Program-made: the position numbers and the translations under genes
Notes under the pieces: model-generated
Seen by the model: the letters and a program-made list of their open reading frames with translations, nothing else
Told to the model about the DNA's origin: nothing
The model's database searches: none
NCBI GenBank assembly: GCA_963749535.1
Contig: CAVVNF010000019.1
Location: 62,001 to 126,000, forward strand
DNA: 64,000 nt
Source of the DNA: Chersky-299 sp963749535
GTDB taxonomy: Bacteria; Actinomycetota; Thermoleophilia; RBG-16-64-13
Direction of reading: 5' to 3'
In this document: positions 22,928 through 31,906 of the stretch, one piece after another
Layout: each line of letters begins with the position of its first letter
Numbering within the stretch: position 1 is the stretch's first letter

Positions 22928-25546
22928 TTACTCTTCCAGGCCCGCGATGATCGCTGCTTTGGCTGCCGCGATGGCTTCCGGGAGCCTGATGGGGTCTCCC
23001 CCGCCGCCTCTCCCCAACATTGCGGTACCGCCGCCTCCGCCTCCGAACTCCCGTGCTGCATTCTTGACGATCTGGCCGGCGTTCACCTTCTCCACGCCCG
23101 CACTCACTGCCACCACAAGAGTGCCCTTTCCGTCCATTTCGGCTCCAAGTGCCACGACCGCCGGATGCAGCCGGTCTCGCACCCTGTCCAGAAGCGAGAG
23201 CAGATGCTCCATGTCCCTTGCCTCCACCACGGACGCAAGTACCGAGATTCCGTGGTCCCGCTCAGAGCCTTTCACCAGGGTGTCGACTGTGTCACCGGCC
23301 CGTGAAGCGACATACTGTTTCACTTCGTTTTCGAGGCTGTCCGCTGCAGCCTGAAGCCGCGTTATGTTCGGAAGCAGCTGGTCCTGGGTTGACCCGAGCG
23401 CCCCCATCGCGGCCCCCACCAGCCGGTCCCTCTCCCGGTAGTATGCGACGGCGGCCCGGCCGGAAACGGCCTCTATCCGGCGAACGTTCGCTCCAACGCT
23501 GCCCTCCGACAGGATCTTGAAGATACCGAGTTCGCTGGTCGCACCCACATGAGTGCCGCCGCACAATTCGCGACTGAAATCATCGATCTCGACCACCCGG
23601 ACGAAGTCGCCGTACTTCTCGCCAAACAGCGCCATCGCCCCCAGGTCGCGAGCGTGTTCAAGGCTGGTTGTGAAAGTTCGCACAGGATGGTTCTCCACGA
23701 TGCGCCTGTTGACCAGCTCCTCGACCTCGGCGAGGCGCACGGGGCCGAGCGGCTCATGATATGCGAAGTCGAAGCGCAGCTTGTCAGCACGCACCGCCGA
23801 CCCGGCCTGGGTGACGTCCTTGCCTAGTCGGGAACGCAGCGCGTAATGGAGTAAGTGGGTGGCGGTGTGGTTCGCGGCTATTTCGTGGCGATAGGACGAG
23901 TGCAAAGCCGCCTTGACCCTCGTGCCGGCGCGGATCTCGCCTTCCACTACCCGGGCCGTGATGACCTGCACTCCCCCGTGCTGCTGCACATCGATGACCT
24001 CGGCTTTGCCGGTATCCGACTCGATCCAGCCTGTATCGGAGACCTGGCCACCCATTTCGGCGTAGAACGGACTTTCGCGAAGGGATAGCAGCACCCGTTG
24101 CTCGTCGAGGGCGTCCAGATTCTCGATGACTGTGAACAAATCTTCGCGCTCATAGCCTTTGAACTCCGTGGCACGCACGGTCTCACGGGCAAAGCGGGCT
24201 ACCGCGTCCTGGTAGGCGTCCTCCCCCTTCTGGGCGGACCGCGCGCGCTTGCGTTGGGTCTCCATCGCCACCTCGAACCCGCCTAGGTCCAGTTCCAGAC
24301 CCCGCTCCTCCACGATCTCTCGAGTCACTTCTACCGGGAATCCGTAGGTGTCATGCAGTTGGAAGGCCATCGCCCCAGGAAAGATCTTTGAGCCTGCGTC
24401 GATGGCGCGAGCGATCTCCTCCTCCACCAGGACCAGTCCCTGGTCGAGCGTGCGATTGAACCTTTCCTCCTCGGAATGCACAACGCGCAAGATCGTGTCC
24501 CGCCGCTCCCCAAGTTCGGGGTAGGTCTGGCCCATCAGTTCGATGGTGCGTTCGGCAAACCGGCGCAGGAAGGGCGGCTCCATCCCCGCCGAGCGGCTGA
24601 ACCGCGCCGCGCGCCGCACGATGCGTCTGAGCACGTACCCGCGACCTTCGTTGCTGGGAAGGACGCCGTCGCCAACCAGGAACGTCATCGCCCGCGAATG
24701 GTCTGCCAGGACGCGCAATGCCACGTCGACTTCCGCATCTTCGCCAAACCGCTTACCTGACAGTTCCTCTCCGAGATCGACCAGAGGTCGGAACACGTCG
24801 GTGAGAAACACCGAGTCGACACCTTGCTTCAGGGCGGCCACCCTCTCCAAGCCCATGCCTGTGTCGATGTTCTGTGCCGGCAATGGGCTGAGTTGCTGCT
24901 TCTCGTCCATGTTGTAGCCCGTGAAGACCAGGTTCCAATATTCGACGTAACGGTCGCAGTCACAGCCGGGCCTGCACTCCGGATCCGAGCAACCGAAGTC
25001 CGGCCCCCGGTCGTAGTACAGCTCGCTACATGGTCCACACGGTCCCGTGGCCCCCACCGGGCCCCAAAAATTCGCGCTGCGAGGCAATCCCACCATCCTT
25101 GAACGCGGAACACCCTCGGCCAGCCAGAATGCAACGGCTTCCTCGTCCGGCCCGATCGTGTCGTCCCCCTCGAAGAAGGAGACCCAGATCCTCTCCGGCT
25201 CCAGGTCCAGCAGTTTCACGGAATACTCCCACGCGAACCGTATCGCGCCTTCCTTGAAGTAGTCGCCCACCGAGAAATTCCCCAGCATCTCGAAGAACGT
25301 GCAGTGCCGGGCCGTCAGCCCCACCCGGTCGATATCCGACGTACGAAAACACTTTTGCACGCTGGTGAGCCGTGGGCTGGGTGCTTCGGCCAATCCCATG
25401 AAATACGGCTTGAACTGCTGCATCCCCGCCGTCGTCAGCAATACCGATGGATCCTTATACGGCACCAGCGAGGAACTCGGCACCAAGAGATGGCCGTTCT
25501 CCACGAAATAGTCCAGATACATCTTGCGCAGTTCAGACGTCTTCAA
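22928..25546 (-). CDS. alaS: Alanyl-tRNA synthetase
   Basis: 872 residues, full length. The class II catalytic core has MYLDYFVENGH, LTTAGMQQFKPYF, RHCTFFEMLGNFS and NLVFTGYN. The editing domain has HTATHLLHYAL and CGGTHVG. The C-Ala domain ends with a Gly-rich GGGGGGTA stretch. An unusual cysteine cluster, CSDPECRPGCDCDRY, lies in the core; similar Cys insertions are known in bacterial AlaRS. The start lies 63 bp after the sigma-factor stop. No T-box leader is visible. Confidence 0.97.
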   Translation of the reverse strand: MKTSELRKMYLDYFVENGHLLVPSSSLVPYKDPSVLLTTAGMQQFKPYFMGLAEAPSPRLTSVQKCFRTSDIDRVGLTARHCTFFEMLGNFSVGDYFKEGAIRFAWEYSVKLLDLEPERIWVSFFEGDDTIGPDEEAVAFWLAEGVPRSRMVGLPRSANFWGPVGATGPCGPCSELYYDRGPDFGCSDPECRPGCDCDRYVEYWNLVFTGYNMDEKQQLSPLPAQNIDTGMGLERVAALKQGVDSVFLTDVFRPLVDLGEELSGKRFGEDAEVDVALRVLADHSRAMTFLVGDGVLPSNEGRGYVLRRIVRRAARFSRSAGMEPPFLRRFAERTIELMGQTYPELGERRDTILRVVHSEEERFNRTLDQGLVLVEEEIARAIDAGSKIFPGAMAFQLHDTYGFPVEVTREIVEERGLELDLGGFEVAMETQRKRARSAQKGEDAYQDAVARFARETVRATEFKGYEREDLFTVIENLDALDEQRVLLSLRESPFYAEMGGQVSDTGWIESDTGKAEVIDVQQHGGVQVITARVVEGEIRAGTRVKAALHSSYRHEIAANHTATHLLHYALRSRLGKDVTQAGSAVRADKLRFDFAYHEPLGPVRLAEVEELVNRRIVENHPVRTFTTSLEHARDLGAMALFGEKYGDFVRVVEIDDFSRELCGGTHVGATSELGIFKILSEGSVGANVRRIEAVSGRAAVAYYRERDRLVGAAMGALGSTQDQLLPNITRLQAAADSLENEVKQYVASRAGDTVDTLVKGSERDHGISVLASVVEARDMEHLLSLLDRVRDRLHPAVVALGAEMDGKGTLVVAVSAGVEKVNAGQIVKNAAREFGGGGGGTAMLGRGGGGDPIRLPEAIAAAKAAIIAGLEE

Positions 25547-25609
25547 GAAGCGGACCTCACGCTGATCGAGGCTGCGCGAGCCCGAGGGCCCACCTGCCGG
25601 GTTCTGCTC

Positions 25610-26461
25610 TCATTCGACCTCGCAGGCGTCCGGACGGATCGCGGAGGAGAGATCGCCCGGCTCTTCCATCTGCTGCCGGAGGGTCTCGATGGATTTCCGT
25701 ATCAGTCGCGAGACGTGCATCTGGGAGATGCCGATGCGAGTGGCCACCTGTGTCTGGGTCATCCCTTCGAAGAAACGCAGATGGAGGATAAGCCGCTCTC
25801 TGGGGTCCAGCCGTTCCATCGCGGGAGCCAGCATCCGCCGCTGCTCGAAGATCTCGTAAGCTCCCTCCTCCATGCCGAGGCAATCGAGCAACTCCATGGA
25901 CTCATCCTCGTCATTCGTGCCCCCCGAGTAGATGGACACAGAGCTGTAGGCCCGGCCACTCTCGATCGCCTCGACAACCTCCTCTTCGTTAGCGCCGGTG
26001 GCCGTGGCCAACTCCGCGATGGTCGGAGACCGGTTGAGTTCCACGGTGAGCTGCTCTATCACCCGATTCAGGCGCACGTTGAGGTCTTGGAGAGCTCGAG
26101 GCACTTTGACCGCCCAGCCCTTGTCGCGGAAGTAGCGCTTGATCTCCCCGAATATCGTGGGCGTGGCGTATGTGGACAGCTCGACGCCGCGGTCCAGATC
26201 GAAGCGGTCGATCGCTTTGATGAGGCCGATCGAGCCGACCTGAACGAGGTCTTCGACAGCTTGGCCACGAGAGGCGAAACGCCGGGCCAGGCTCTTCACC
26301 AGGGGCAGGTATCGAGTAATGAGCTCCTCGCGAGACGGCTGGTCCTTATAGTCGCGGACTCGGACCAGAAGCTCTTTCTCCGAGAGTTCGCTGAGTCGCT
26401 CGCCGTAGGGCGCCCGAAACGCCTTATCCTCCTCCCGGGAATCCGGCTCCACCACCGACAC
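25610..26461 (-). CDS. RNA polymerase sigma factor, SigB/SigF type
   Basis: 283 residues. Region 2 shows DLVQVGSIGLIKAIDRFD, and the 2.4/3.0 stretch has STYATPTIFGEIKRYFRDKG and WAVKVPR, the signature of the SigB/SigF/SigG family. Region 4 has an HTH (MTQTQVATRIGISQMHVSRL). Region 3 is present, so it is a group 3 sigma factor. Its GTG starts directly after the stop of an RsbW-like gene, the classical partner arrangement. It follows ytxG- and ytxH-like genes; in Bacillus ytxGH belongs to the SigB/SigH regulon. General stress or cell-surface control is inferred. Confidence 0.92.
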   Translation of the reverse strand: MSVVEPDSREEDKAFRAPYGERLSELSEKELLVRVRDYKDQPSREELITRYLPLVKSLARRFASRGQAVEDLVQVGSIGLIKAIDRFDLDRGVELSTYATPTIFGEIKRYFRDKGWAVKVPRALQDLNVRLNRVIEQLTVELNRSPTIAELATATGANEEEVVEAIESGRAYSSVSIYSGGTNDEDESMELLDCLGMEEGAYEIFEQRRMLAPAMERLDPRERLILHLRFFEGMTQTQVATRIGISQMHVSRLIRKSIETLRQQMEEPGDLSSAIRPDACEVE

Positions 26462-26866
26462 CTAGAAAGCCCGCTTCTTCATTTGGACTGCATAGCAGCC
26501 ATCGGGGCGCTCCAGCACCCGATACTCGTCGACCAGGGAACCAAGGACGACTTTCATGTCGAGGACGCAGTGCTTTGTAGACCGAAAAGGGCCCTCCGAT
26601 AGCAACGCCTCTTTGAGGCCCGGGTTGCAGAGTCCATCCAACGATACGGACACGGAACCGCCCACTGCCGCTACCTCGAGGGCGAGGCGACCGCCTTCTG
26701 CAGACTCGTCCGCCAGGATGGCCTCTACGGCCAATTTCAGGTCGTCCAGCGTGTCGATCGGGAGATCGCGGCGCAACGCGACGCCGTCCAAGATCACGCG
26801 AATTACAGGCAGAGATCCGAGATCTCGGGAAATATGCAGGGTTACTATGTCCGGAGCAGACGCCAC
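26462..26866 (-). CDS. RsbW-like protein, degenerate HATPase fold
   Basis: 134 residues. The stretch LPIDTLDDLKLAVEAILADE aligns with the N-box helix of RsbW/SpoIIAB anti-sigma kinases (DLrLAVsEAcaNa), but the metal-binding Asn is absent and the Glu position reads Ala. No Gly-rich ATP lid is visible. It directly precedes the sigma gene, as rsbW precedes sigB. I infer a sigma-binding protein that has lost kinase activity, or a very divergent kinase. No rsbV-like antagonist is adjacent. Confidence 0.7.
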   Translation of the reverse strand: MASAPDIVTLHISRDLGSLPVIRVILDGVALRRDLPIDTLDDLKLAVEAILADESAEGGRLALEVAAVGGSVSVSLDGLCNPGLKEALLSEGPFRSTKHCVLDMKVVLGSLVDEYRVLERPDGCYAVQMKKRAF

Positions 26867-26886
26867 CAGTACTTGGATCGCTTCCG

Positions 26887-27147
26887 CTACTCGGCCTGCG
26901 TGCTGCCGTGCATACCAGCTTCCACCTCGGACTGCTTTTCACGATAGGCTTGCCGCCCCGTCTTCACAGCCTCCGTGGCCCGCGAGCGAAGGTCGTCATA
27001 GACTCGCACGGCCTCGCCCGGAACGTCCATGATCGCATCGGGGAAAGACTTCCCGGTCTCTTGTGATACGCGGTATGCCATCAGGAGAGCTCCACCAACC
27101 GCCATCCCTAATAGAAGCGCCATAGTCGAACGAATGAAACCCATCAC
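26887..27147 (-). CDS. YtxH-like small membrane protein
   Basis: 86 residues. One N-terminal membrane helix (about 5-25, RSTMALLLGMAVGGALLMAY) is followed by a charged helical tail (DDLRSRATEAVKTGRQAYREKQSEVE). This is the form of YtxH/gas-vesicle-like proteins linked to stress operons in Firmicutes and actinobacteria. Its ATG overlaps the stop of the DUF948 gene upstream (ATGA), and the RsbW-like gene follows after 20 bp, so all four genes look like one operon. The molecular role of the family is unknown. Confidence 0.75.
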   Translation of the reverse strand: MMGFIRSTMALLLGMAVGGALLMAYRVSQETGKSFPDAIMDVPGEAVRVYDDLRSRATEAVKTGRQAYREKQSEVEAGMHGSTQAE

Positions 27148-27521
27148 TCCTCCTTGCCCCCCTCACCAGAAAAGAACGACGAAACGGCCTCGCTCACCCC
27201 GGCCGCAAAGCCGGCGACTTTCTTGATGGGACTTGATAGCGCCCGGTGAACGGCGGTAGTGGTGTGCTCGACCGTCTCGACCATGGTAGCGACAGATCCT
27301 GTGATCTGGTCGACCTTGCCGATCTCGGAGTTGACCTCGTCCAACGTGGTCTCCAGGCGCGTAAGGATGGGCCCTAGTTCTTTGTTGGCATCCGTCAAGA
27401 TGCTCGTCATGCGACGAAAGACCGCCGCCAACCGGAAGAGCGCATATCCCAAACCAGCTCCGAAGGCCAGGAAGAAGATACCAATGGCAATCCGCATGAA
27501 CGCGCCGGCATCCCAAACCAT
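27144..27521 (-). CDS. DUF948 (YtxG-like) membrane protein
   Basis: 125 residues from the ATG at 27521, preceded by AAGGGG. The N-terminal membrane helix (IAIGIFFLAFGAGLGYALF) is followed by a long amphipathic helix (DANKELGPILTRLETTLDEVNSEIGKVD in part) and a short tail. This matches DUF948, the YtxG family. It heads the operon ytxG-like, ytxH-like, RsbW-like, sigma. Longer readings of the frame run into a basic, unlikely leader that overlaps mnmA, so the short start is preferred. Confidence 0.82.
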   Translation of the reverse strand: MVWDAGAFMRIAIGIFFLAFGAGLGYALFRLAAVFRRMTSILTDANKELGPILTRLETTLDEVNSEIGKVDQITGSVATMVETVEHTTTAVHRALSSPIKKVAGFAAGVSEAVSSFFSGEGGKEE

Positions 27522-27612
27522 ATCCAGCCCCCTTTGCTGTATCTCTCGCACTCGAACCGGGCTACAGACCAGCACCCGACGGCTACCCGACGGGCCGCTA
27601 CAGGCGCTGAAA

Positions 27613-29211
27613 CTATACCATAGCTCCCTGCGCCGCCTTCTCATCCGGAAGCGCCTCAAGCGCCCGGCTCTGCGATTCCGTGGCAACGACAGTACCTGCG
27701 CATGCGACCCGGTCCTCATGATAGAAGACGGCCGTTTGCCCCGGGGCAACGCCGAGAACCGACTCTTTCAGAACTATACTGACCAGCTCAGGAGCGGAGG
27801 GCGTTACGCCATCGTCACAGTTGAACGCGCAGGCAGGATCGTCAGAGGACTCCGCGAGGCGCCCGGGTACCATGCACCCCGAGGATCTGAGCTGCACAAC
27901 GCCGTCGCTCGGGACCTGGGCGACAATGCCAGGTGAGACTACCGACCACGACTTTGCCGACGCCCAGACCGGCCGCCGGTCCCACGACACTTCTGACCGT
28001 TCGGTATCCAGACCCGTCACGAAGAGAGGTTCGGCGGCCGCGATGCCGAGGCCTTTTCGCTGACCTATAGTGAAGTTGTAGGTCCCTTTGTGACGGCCCA
28101 ATCTCTTTCCCGTGCTATCCACGATGTCACCAGGGCGTTCCCCTAGATGCGACCGCAGGAAGCGCCGGTAGTCATCATCCGGCACGAAGCAAATATCCTG
28201 GCTCTCGGGCTGCTCGCTGCCCTCGATGCCCTCGTGCGCCGCCAAAGCTCGTACCTCTGGCTTGCACATCTCCCCCAGCGGAAATAGACACTGCTGCAGC
28301 AGTTCTAAAGGGACCTCGGCGAGTACATATGACTGATCTTTCGTGCGGTCGACACCTCGTGACAGCCCCGGCGGCTCTCCCGAAAGACGCGCGTAGTGGC
28401 CCGTGGCGACATACCGTAGACCCAGTCTGCGGCTGACGTCGGCCAGCAGCGGGAATCGAAGCCGAGAGTTGCACTTGGAGCAGGGGTTGGGTGTCCTGCC
28501 TGCCGAGTACTCCGCCAGGAAGTACTCGACCACCTCGTCCCGAAATGCGTCCACAGCGTCGATCGTCACGTGTGGGATGCCGAGACTGTGAGCCACGCGT
28601 CGGGCACGCCGTACACTCTCCGGCGAGCAGCAGCTTGCCACTGTGTCGCAGGCAGGATCGATCCACAAGCGCAATGTGGCGCCCGCGACGCGGAAACCCT
28701 GGCGCTTGAGGAGCAGGGCCGCCACTGCGCTATCCACGCCCCCGCTCATGCCCACGAGGACACCCCGATCGTCGCCCGCGTGCTCCGGAGAGAGAATCTC
28801 AACGCGACTTATTGCATCGGTGAGGGCGGCCTGCAGGGCTTCGACTGCCAGTTCCGCACTGCTCCGCTTTGCCGCGGCTAGATCGAGGGCCGACGCTATC
28901 CGATCCACTCCCACGGAAGCAGCCTCGAGCAAGGTCGAACCCTTTGCAAGACGCACCGCTTCGGAGGCGCAGGCGATCGTGGCCGGACAGCCGTACGCCT
29001 GGAAACGGGCATCTTCGATGATCCCCTCTTGCACTTGGAGCTCGACCCTTGTGAGCCCTCTGCAGGCCATAGCCCCCGCCTCGCCTACCGCCGTGGGGTG
29101 GTCCAGCCGTCCTACCCCGAACGGTTCGCGCAGCCGCTCGGTGACCAGCCCTCCATAGACACTGAGGCGCGGAAGTCCCTTCCCGTTTTGCTGTGTGCTT
29201 CTTTCGTCCAT
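27613..29211 (-). CDS. mnmA: NifU/IscU-like domain fused to tRNA 2-thiouridine synthase MnmA
   Basis: About 532 residues from the ATG at 29211. Residues 30-140 are an IscU/NifU-N scaffold domain: GAMACRGLTRVEL with C50, FQAYGCPATIACASE with C75. The third scaffold Cys (HCS) is replaced by RSS. Then comes MnmA, which thiolates U34 of tRNA Lys/Glu/Gln: PP-loop VGMSGGVDSAVAALL, TPNPCSKCNSRLRF, GHYAR, ESQDICFVPDDDYRRF, YTIGQRKG-like NFTIGQRKG. NPCSKCN gives a CxxC where the E. coli enzyme has DxxC; CxxC forms are linked to iron-sulfur-dependent thiolation. The attached scaffold domain fits that idea. A terminator of the upstream gene lies just before the start. Confidence 0.92.
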   Translation of the reverse strand: MDERSTQQNGKGLPRLSVYGGLVTERLREPFGVGRLDHPTAVGEAGAMACRGLTRVELQVQEGIIEDARFQAYGCPATIACASEAVRLAKGSTLLEAASVGVDRIASALDLAAAKRSSAELAVEALQAALTDAISRVEILSPEHAGDDRGVLVGMSGGVDSAVAALLLKRQGFRVAGATLRLWIDPACDTVASCCSPESVRRARRVAHSLGIPHVTIDAVDAFRDEVVEYFLAEYSAGRTPNPCSKCNSRLRFPLLADVSRRLGLRYVATGHYARLSGEPPGLSRGVDRTKDQSYVLAEVPLELLQQCLFPLGEMCKPEVRALAAHEGIEGSEQPESQDICFVPDDDYRRFLRSHLGERPGDIVDSTGKRLGRHKGTYNFTIGQRKGLGIAAAEPLFVTGLDTERSEVSWDRRPVWASAKSWSVVSPGIVAQVPSDGVVQLRSSGCMVPGRLAESSDDPACAFNCDDGVTPSAPELVSIVLKESVLGVAPGQTAVFYHEDRVACAGTVVATESQSRALEALPDEKAAQGAMV

Positions 29212-29228
29212 CCGTCTCACAAACAACA

Positions 29229-29249
29229 AGGGCCGGATATCCCGGCCCT
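29229..29249 (-). terminator. Rho-independent terminator of the lipoprotein gene
   Basis: On the minus strand an 8-bp GC-rich stem (AGGGCCGG/CCGGCCCT) with a 5-nt loop is followed by TTGTTGTTT. It lies 27 bp after the lipoprotein stop and 18 bp before the mnmA start, so mnmA probably starts its own transcript close by. Confidence 0.75.
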
Positions 29250-29275
29250 CAGTCGATCGCTGGAAAAAGCGAGCG

Positions 29276-29797
29276 TCAGGCCTTGCCCAGGTTGACGAGG
29301 CTCTGGTTCAACGTGCCTTCGTCAACGAAACCGTTCCAGATCCGCTGAATGGTACCCGTTGCGTCGATAAGGATAAGCTCAGGTGGATAGTTTACCTGTA
29401 GGAGCAGGGAAAGATCGCCGTACGCGTCTGGGGTTTTGTAGTCATAGATGCCAAAAACGTAGGTACTGAAAGACGGCTGAAGCTCTTGCAGACTGGCCAG
29501 GACCTGTGCATCATCGGTGCTACCTGACACGTAGAAGAACAGTACAACGGGTTTCTCTTGTTGAATCGCGTCTGCCACGTCCGTTGGGGATTCCTTGGTG
29601 GGCCTGAACTTGGTGCCTATCAGTTGGGCCTGCGGACTTGCCCCCGAAGATAGCGTCACGCTCGGGGTAACGCCCAGTGAGATAACCGTAGTCGTAGCAC
29701 CACTTGAGCCGCCACCGCCGAACCCGCAACCCACGGCCAGGAGAGCCACCAAGACGAGGAGGATTGCCACCGCCACTTGTCTGTTTCGTCCGGACAT
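29276..29797 (-). CDS. Lipoprotein with thioredoxin-like fold lacking CxxC
   Basis: 173 residues. A lipoprotein signal (VAVAILLVLVALLAVGC) ends in the lipobox AVGC, followed by a Gly/Ser linker. From about residue 75 the protein resembles TlpA/thioredoxin-like domains (KPVVLFFYVSGSTDDAQVLASL, VFGIYDY, YPPELILIDATGTIQRIWNGF). The place of the redox CxxC reads SGSTDD, and the only Cys is the lipidated one, so it cannot be a thiol oxidoreductase. A binding or scaffold role at the membrane is possible. The ATG follows GGAAGGGAAGAG. Confidence 0.75.
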   Translation of the reverse strand: MSGRNRQVAVAILLVLVALLAVGCGFGGGGSSGATTTVISLGVTPSVTLSSGASPQAQLIGTKFRPTKESPTDVADAIQQEKPVVLFFYVSGSTDDAQVLASLQELQPSFSTYVFGIYDYKTPDAYGDLSLLLQVNYPPELILIDATGTIQRIWNGFVDEGTLNQSLVNLGKA

Positions 29798-30108
29798 CTC
29801 TTCCCTTCCTAAAGGAATGCTCCACCTTGCCGTGTCTGGTAGGCGCTTGAACCTGCTGACGCAGGTGGGTGACTGTCCCTGAATGGTAATACGCCATCCA
29901 GGCGAACTTGCCTCCCGAGCAAAATGTGTTGGCTCAAGTTAGAACCAGATCACGCACAAGGTCGAGCAGCACGAGGTTAGCACAAGCCCTAGGGCGCCGC
30001 AACGAACCGGCGACGGCTGCCGCGCCGCCCTCTCATAACCTATTCTCGGCTAATAAGCACTAGGCCATGAACGCCGCGTTTTCCGCCGCCCGCCTTCAAG
30101 CGAGCAAC
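29798..30108. other. Intergenic region between aspS and the lipoprotein gene
   Basis: 311 bp upstream of the lipoprotein start and downstream of aspS. I find no supported gene, RNA or strong hairpin. It must hold the lipoprotein promoter, but no convincing -35/-10 pair was seen. Confidence 0.6.
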
Positions 30109-31863
30109 TCAGCTAGACCGTAGATGAAGCTCCCTCAATTGGTCGGAAGCAACCGGTGAAGGCGCGCCCGTGAGTGGGCAAGACCCGCTCTGGGTCTTTG
30201 GAAAGGCGATGACGTCACGGATGGACGATTCGCCCGTCATCAGCATGATGATCCTGTCCAGGCCCAGGGCCATACCTCCATGAGGCGGTATCCCGTAATC
30301 CATGGCCTCCACGAGGAAGCCGAACTTAGCCTTCGCCTGTTCCTCGCTCAGTCCAAGAGCGGCGAAGACCGCCTCCTGCACCGCGGGATTTGATATACGA
30401 ATGGACCCGCTCCCGAGCTCCACACCGTTCAAGACCAGGTCGTACGCGTAGGTCCCCAGTTGGAGCGGCTTTTCCGCAAGGTCCTCCACGCGGTCCAGCC
30501 TGGGCATCGTAAAGGGATGATGCTGGGCCTTCAGCCGTCCCTCCCTCTCGTCATATTCGAACATGGGCGGCTCGACGATCCACAGAAACTCCCACCCGCT
30601 TCGCTCCACACCAAGACGTTCGGCCGTGGCAAGACGAAGGGCGGAAAGACTGGGCTCCACCACCTGGACGCGGTCCGCAACGAACAGCAGGAGATCGCCG
30701 GGTTCGCCCCCGAGCCGAGAGACCATGGACTCCATGACCTCCGGAGAGACGAACTTGGCGAAGGCCGACCGCAGACCGTCCTGCTCGACCCATACAGGCA
30801 ACACCCCTTGGGCCCCGAACACCGCCGCCTGTGCCGCCAGGTCCTCGACGTCCTTGCGAGACAAGCCCGCACCGCCCTCGGCCCTCAGGCCTCGGATCAC
30901 TCCGCCCTTTGCCACGGCGTCGGCGAAGACCCGGAAATCGGCGTTACCCGCGAGATCAGTAACATCGACGATCTCCATGCCGAAACGCACGTCTGGTTTG
31001 TCTGAGCCGTAGCGCGCCATCGACTCGGCGTATGTGAGCCGCGGAAAGGGAGTCTTCAAGGAGACGCCCAGCGCGTCGGCGAAGGCAGCCGAAACGACGC
31101 CCTCGATGATGGCCTGTACATCAGCCTCCTCGATAAAGCTCATCTCCAGATCGATCTGGGAGAACTCGGGCTGACGGTCGGCGCGCAGATCCTCGTCGCG
31201 AAAGCAGGTCGCGATCTGGAAGTAGCGCTCGAAACCACCGATCATCAGCAGTTGCTTGAACAGCTGGGGCGATTGCGGGAGCGCATAGAACTGGCCCGGT
31301 TGCATGCGGCTCGGGACAAGAAAGTCGCGCGCACCCTCGGGCGTGCTCTTGGTGAGGATTGGCGTCTCGACCTCCAAGAACCCCTCCCCGGCGAGGTAGC
31401 GCCGCACCGCCTGGACGGCACGGTTACGCAACGCCAGGTTGCGATACATGCGCGGCCGCCGCAAATCGATATACCGGTACTTGAGCCGTAGAGTCTCGTC
31501 GACGTCGAGATCGTCTTCCGGGAAGAACGGCGGGGTCTTACTCGCGGCGAGCACTTCAAGGTGGTCCACGATTATTTCCACACGGCCGGTGGTCAGGTTC
31601 GGGTTGACCCGGTCGGCAGATCGCGCAGCCACCGTTCCCGCAGCCGAAAGGACGAACTCGCTGCGCACTTCCTGCACCTGCTCGTGGACTGCCGCATTGC
31701 TCTCGGCTTCGAATACCAGTTGCACGAGGCCCGTGCGGTCGCGCAGATCCACGAAGACCAAGCCGCCGTGGTCACGTCGCCGCTGCACCCAGCCGGCTAC
31801 CTTCACCTGACGGCCGGCCGGCTCCTCGCCTATCTCTCCACACCATCGGTCTCTATATCTCAC
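30109..31863 (-). CDS. aspS: Aspartyl-tRNA synthetase
   Basis: 584 residues from the GTG at 31863, which follows AGAGGA. The OB-fold anticodon domain (VKVAGWVQRRRDHGGLVFVDLRDR) is followed by class II motifs: LRLKYRYIDLRR, TPEGARDFLVPSR, CFRDEDLRADRQPEFSQIDLEMSF and GMALGLDR. A GAD insert (about 290-410) marks it as the bacterial type. Whether it also charges tRNA-Asn cannot be judged here. It lies 43 bp downstream of hisS. No T-box leader is seen. Confidence 0.97.
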   Translation of the reverse strand: MRYRDRWCGEIGEEPAGRQVKVAGWVQRRRDHGGLVFVDLRDRTGLVQLVFEAESNAAVHEQVQEVRSEFVLSAAGTVAARSADRVNPNLTTGRVEIIVDHLEVLAASKTPPFFPEDDLDVDETLRLKYRYIDLRRPRMYRNLALRNRAVQAVRRYLAGEGFLEVETPILTKSTPEGARDFLVPSRMQPGQFYALPQSPQLFKQLLMIGGFERYFQIATCFRDEDLRADRQPEFSQIDLEMSFIEEADVQAIIEGVVSAAFADALGVSLKTPFPRLTYAESMARYGSDKPDVRFGMEIVDVTDLAGNADFRVFADAVAKGGVIRGLRAEGGAGLSRKDVEDLAAQAAVFGAQGVLPVWVEQDGLRSAFAKFVSPEVMESMVSRLGGEPGDLLLFVADRVQVVEPSLSALRLATAERLGVERSGWEFLWIVEPPMFEYDEREGRLKAQHHPFTMPRLDRVEDLAEKPLQLGTYAYDLVLNGVELGSGSIRISNPAVQEAVFAALGLSEEQAKAKFGFLVEAMDYGIPPHGGMALGLDRIIMLMTGESSIRDVIAFPKTQSGSCPLTGAPSPVASDQLRELHLRSS

Positions 31864-31906
31864 GTCGTCCTCTTCTCCTCGCTTGCGCCGATTGGCCGCC
31901 AGCCGC

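Noticed and set aside
25304..26602. 432-codon open frame on the plus strand
   Set aside because: Antisense to alaS and the sigma gene, both certain. The translation is Arg/His/Leu-rich without any family signature.
27584..27613. SigB-type promoter (GTTT ... GGGTA) before the ytxG-like gene
   Set aside because: GTTT and GGGTA are both present on the minus strand, but 21 bp apart; SigB-type promoters need about 12-15 bp.
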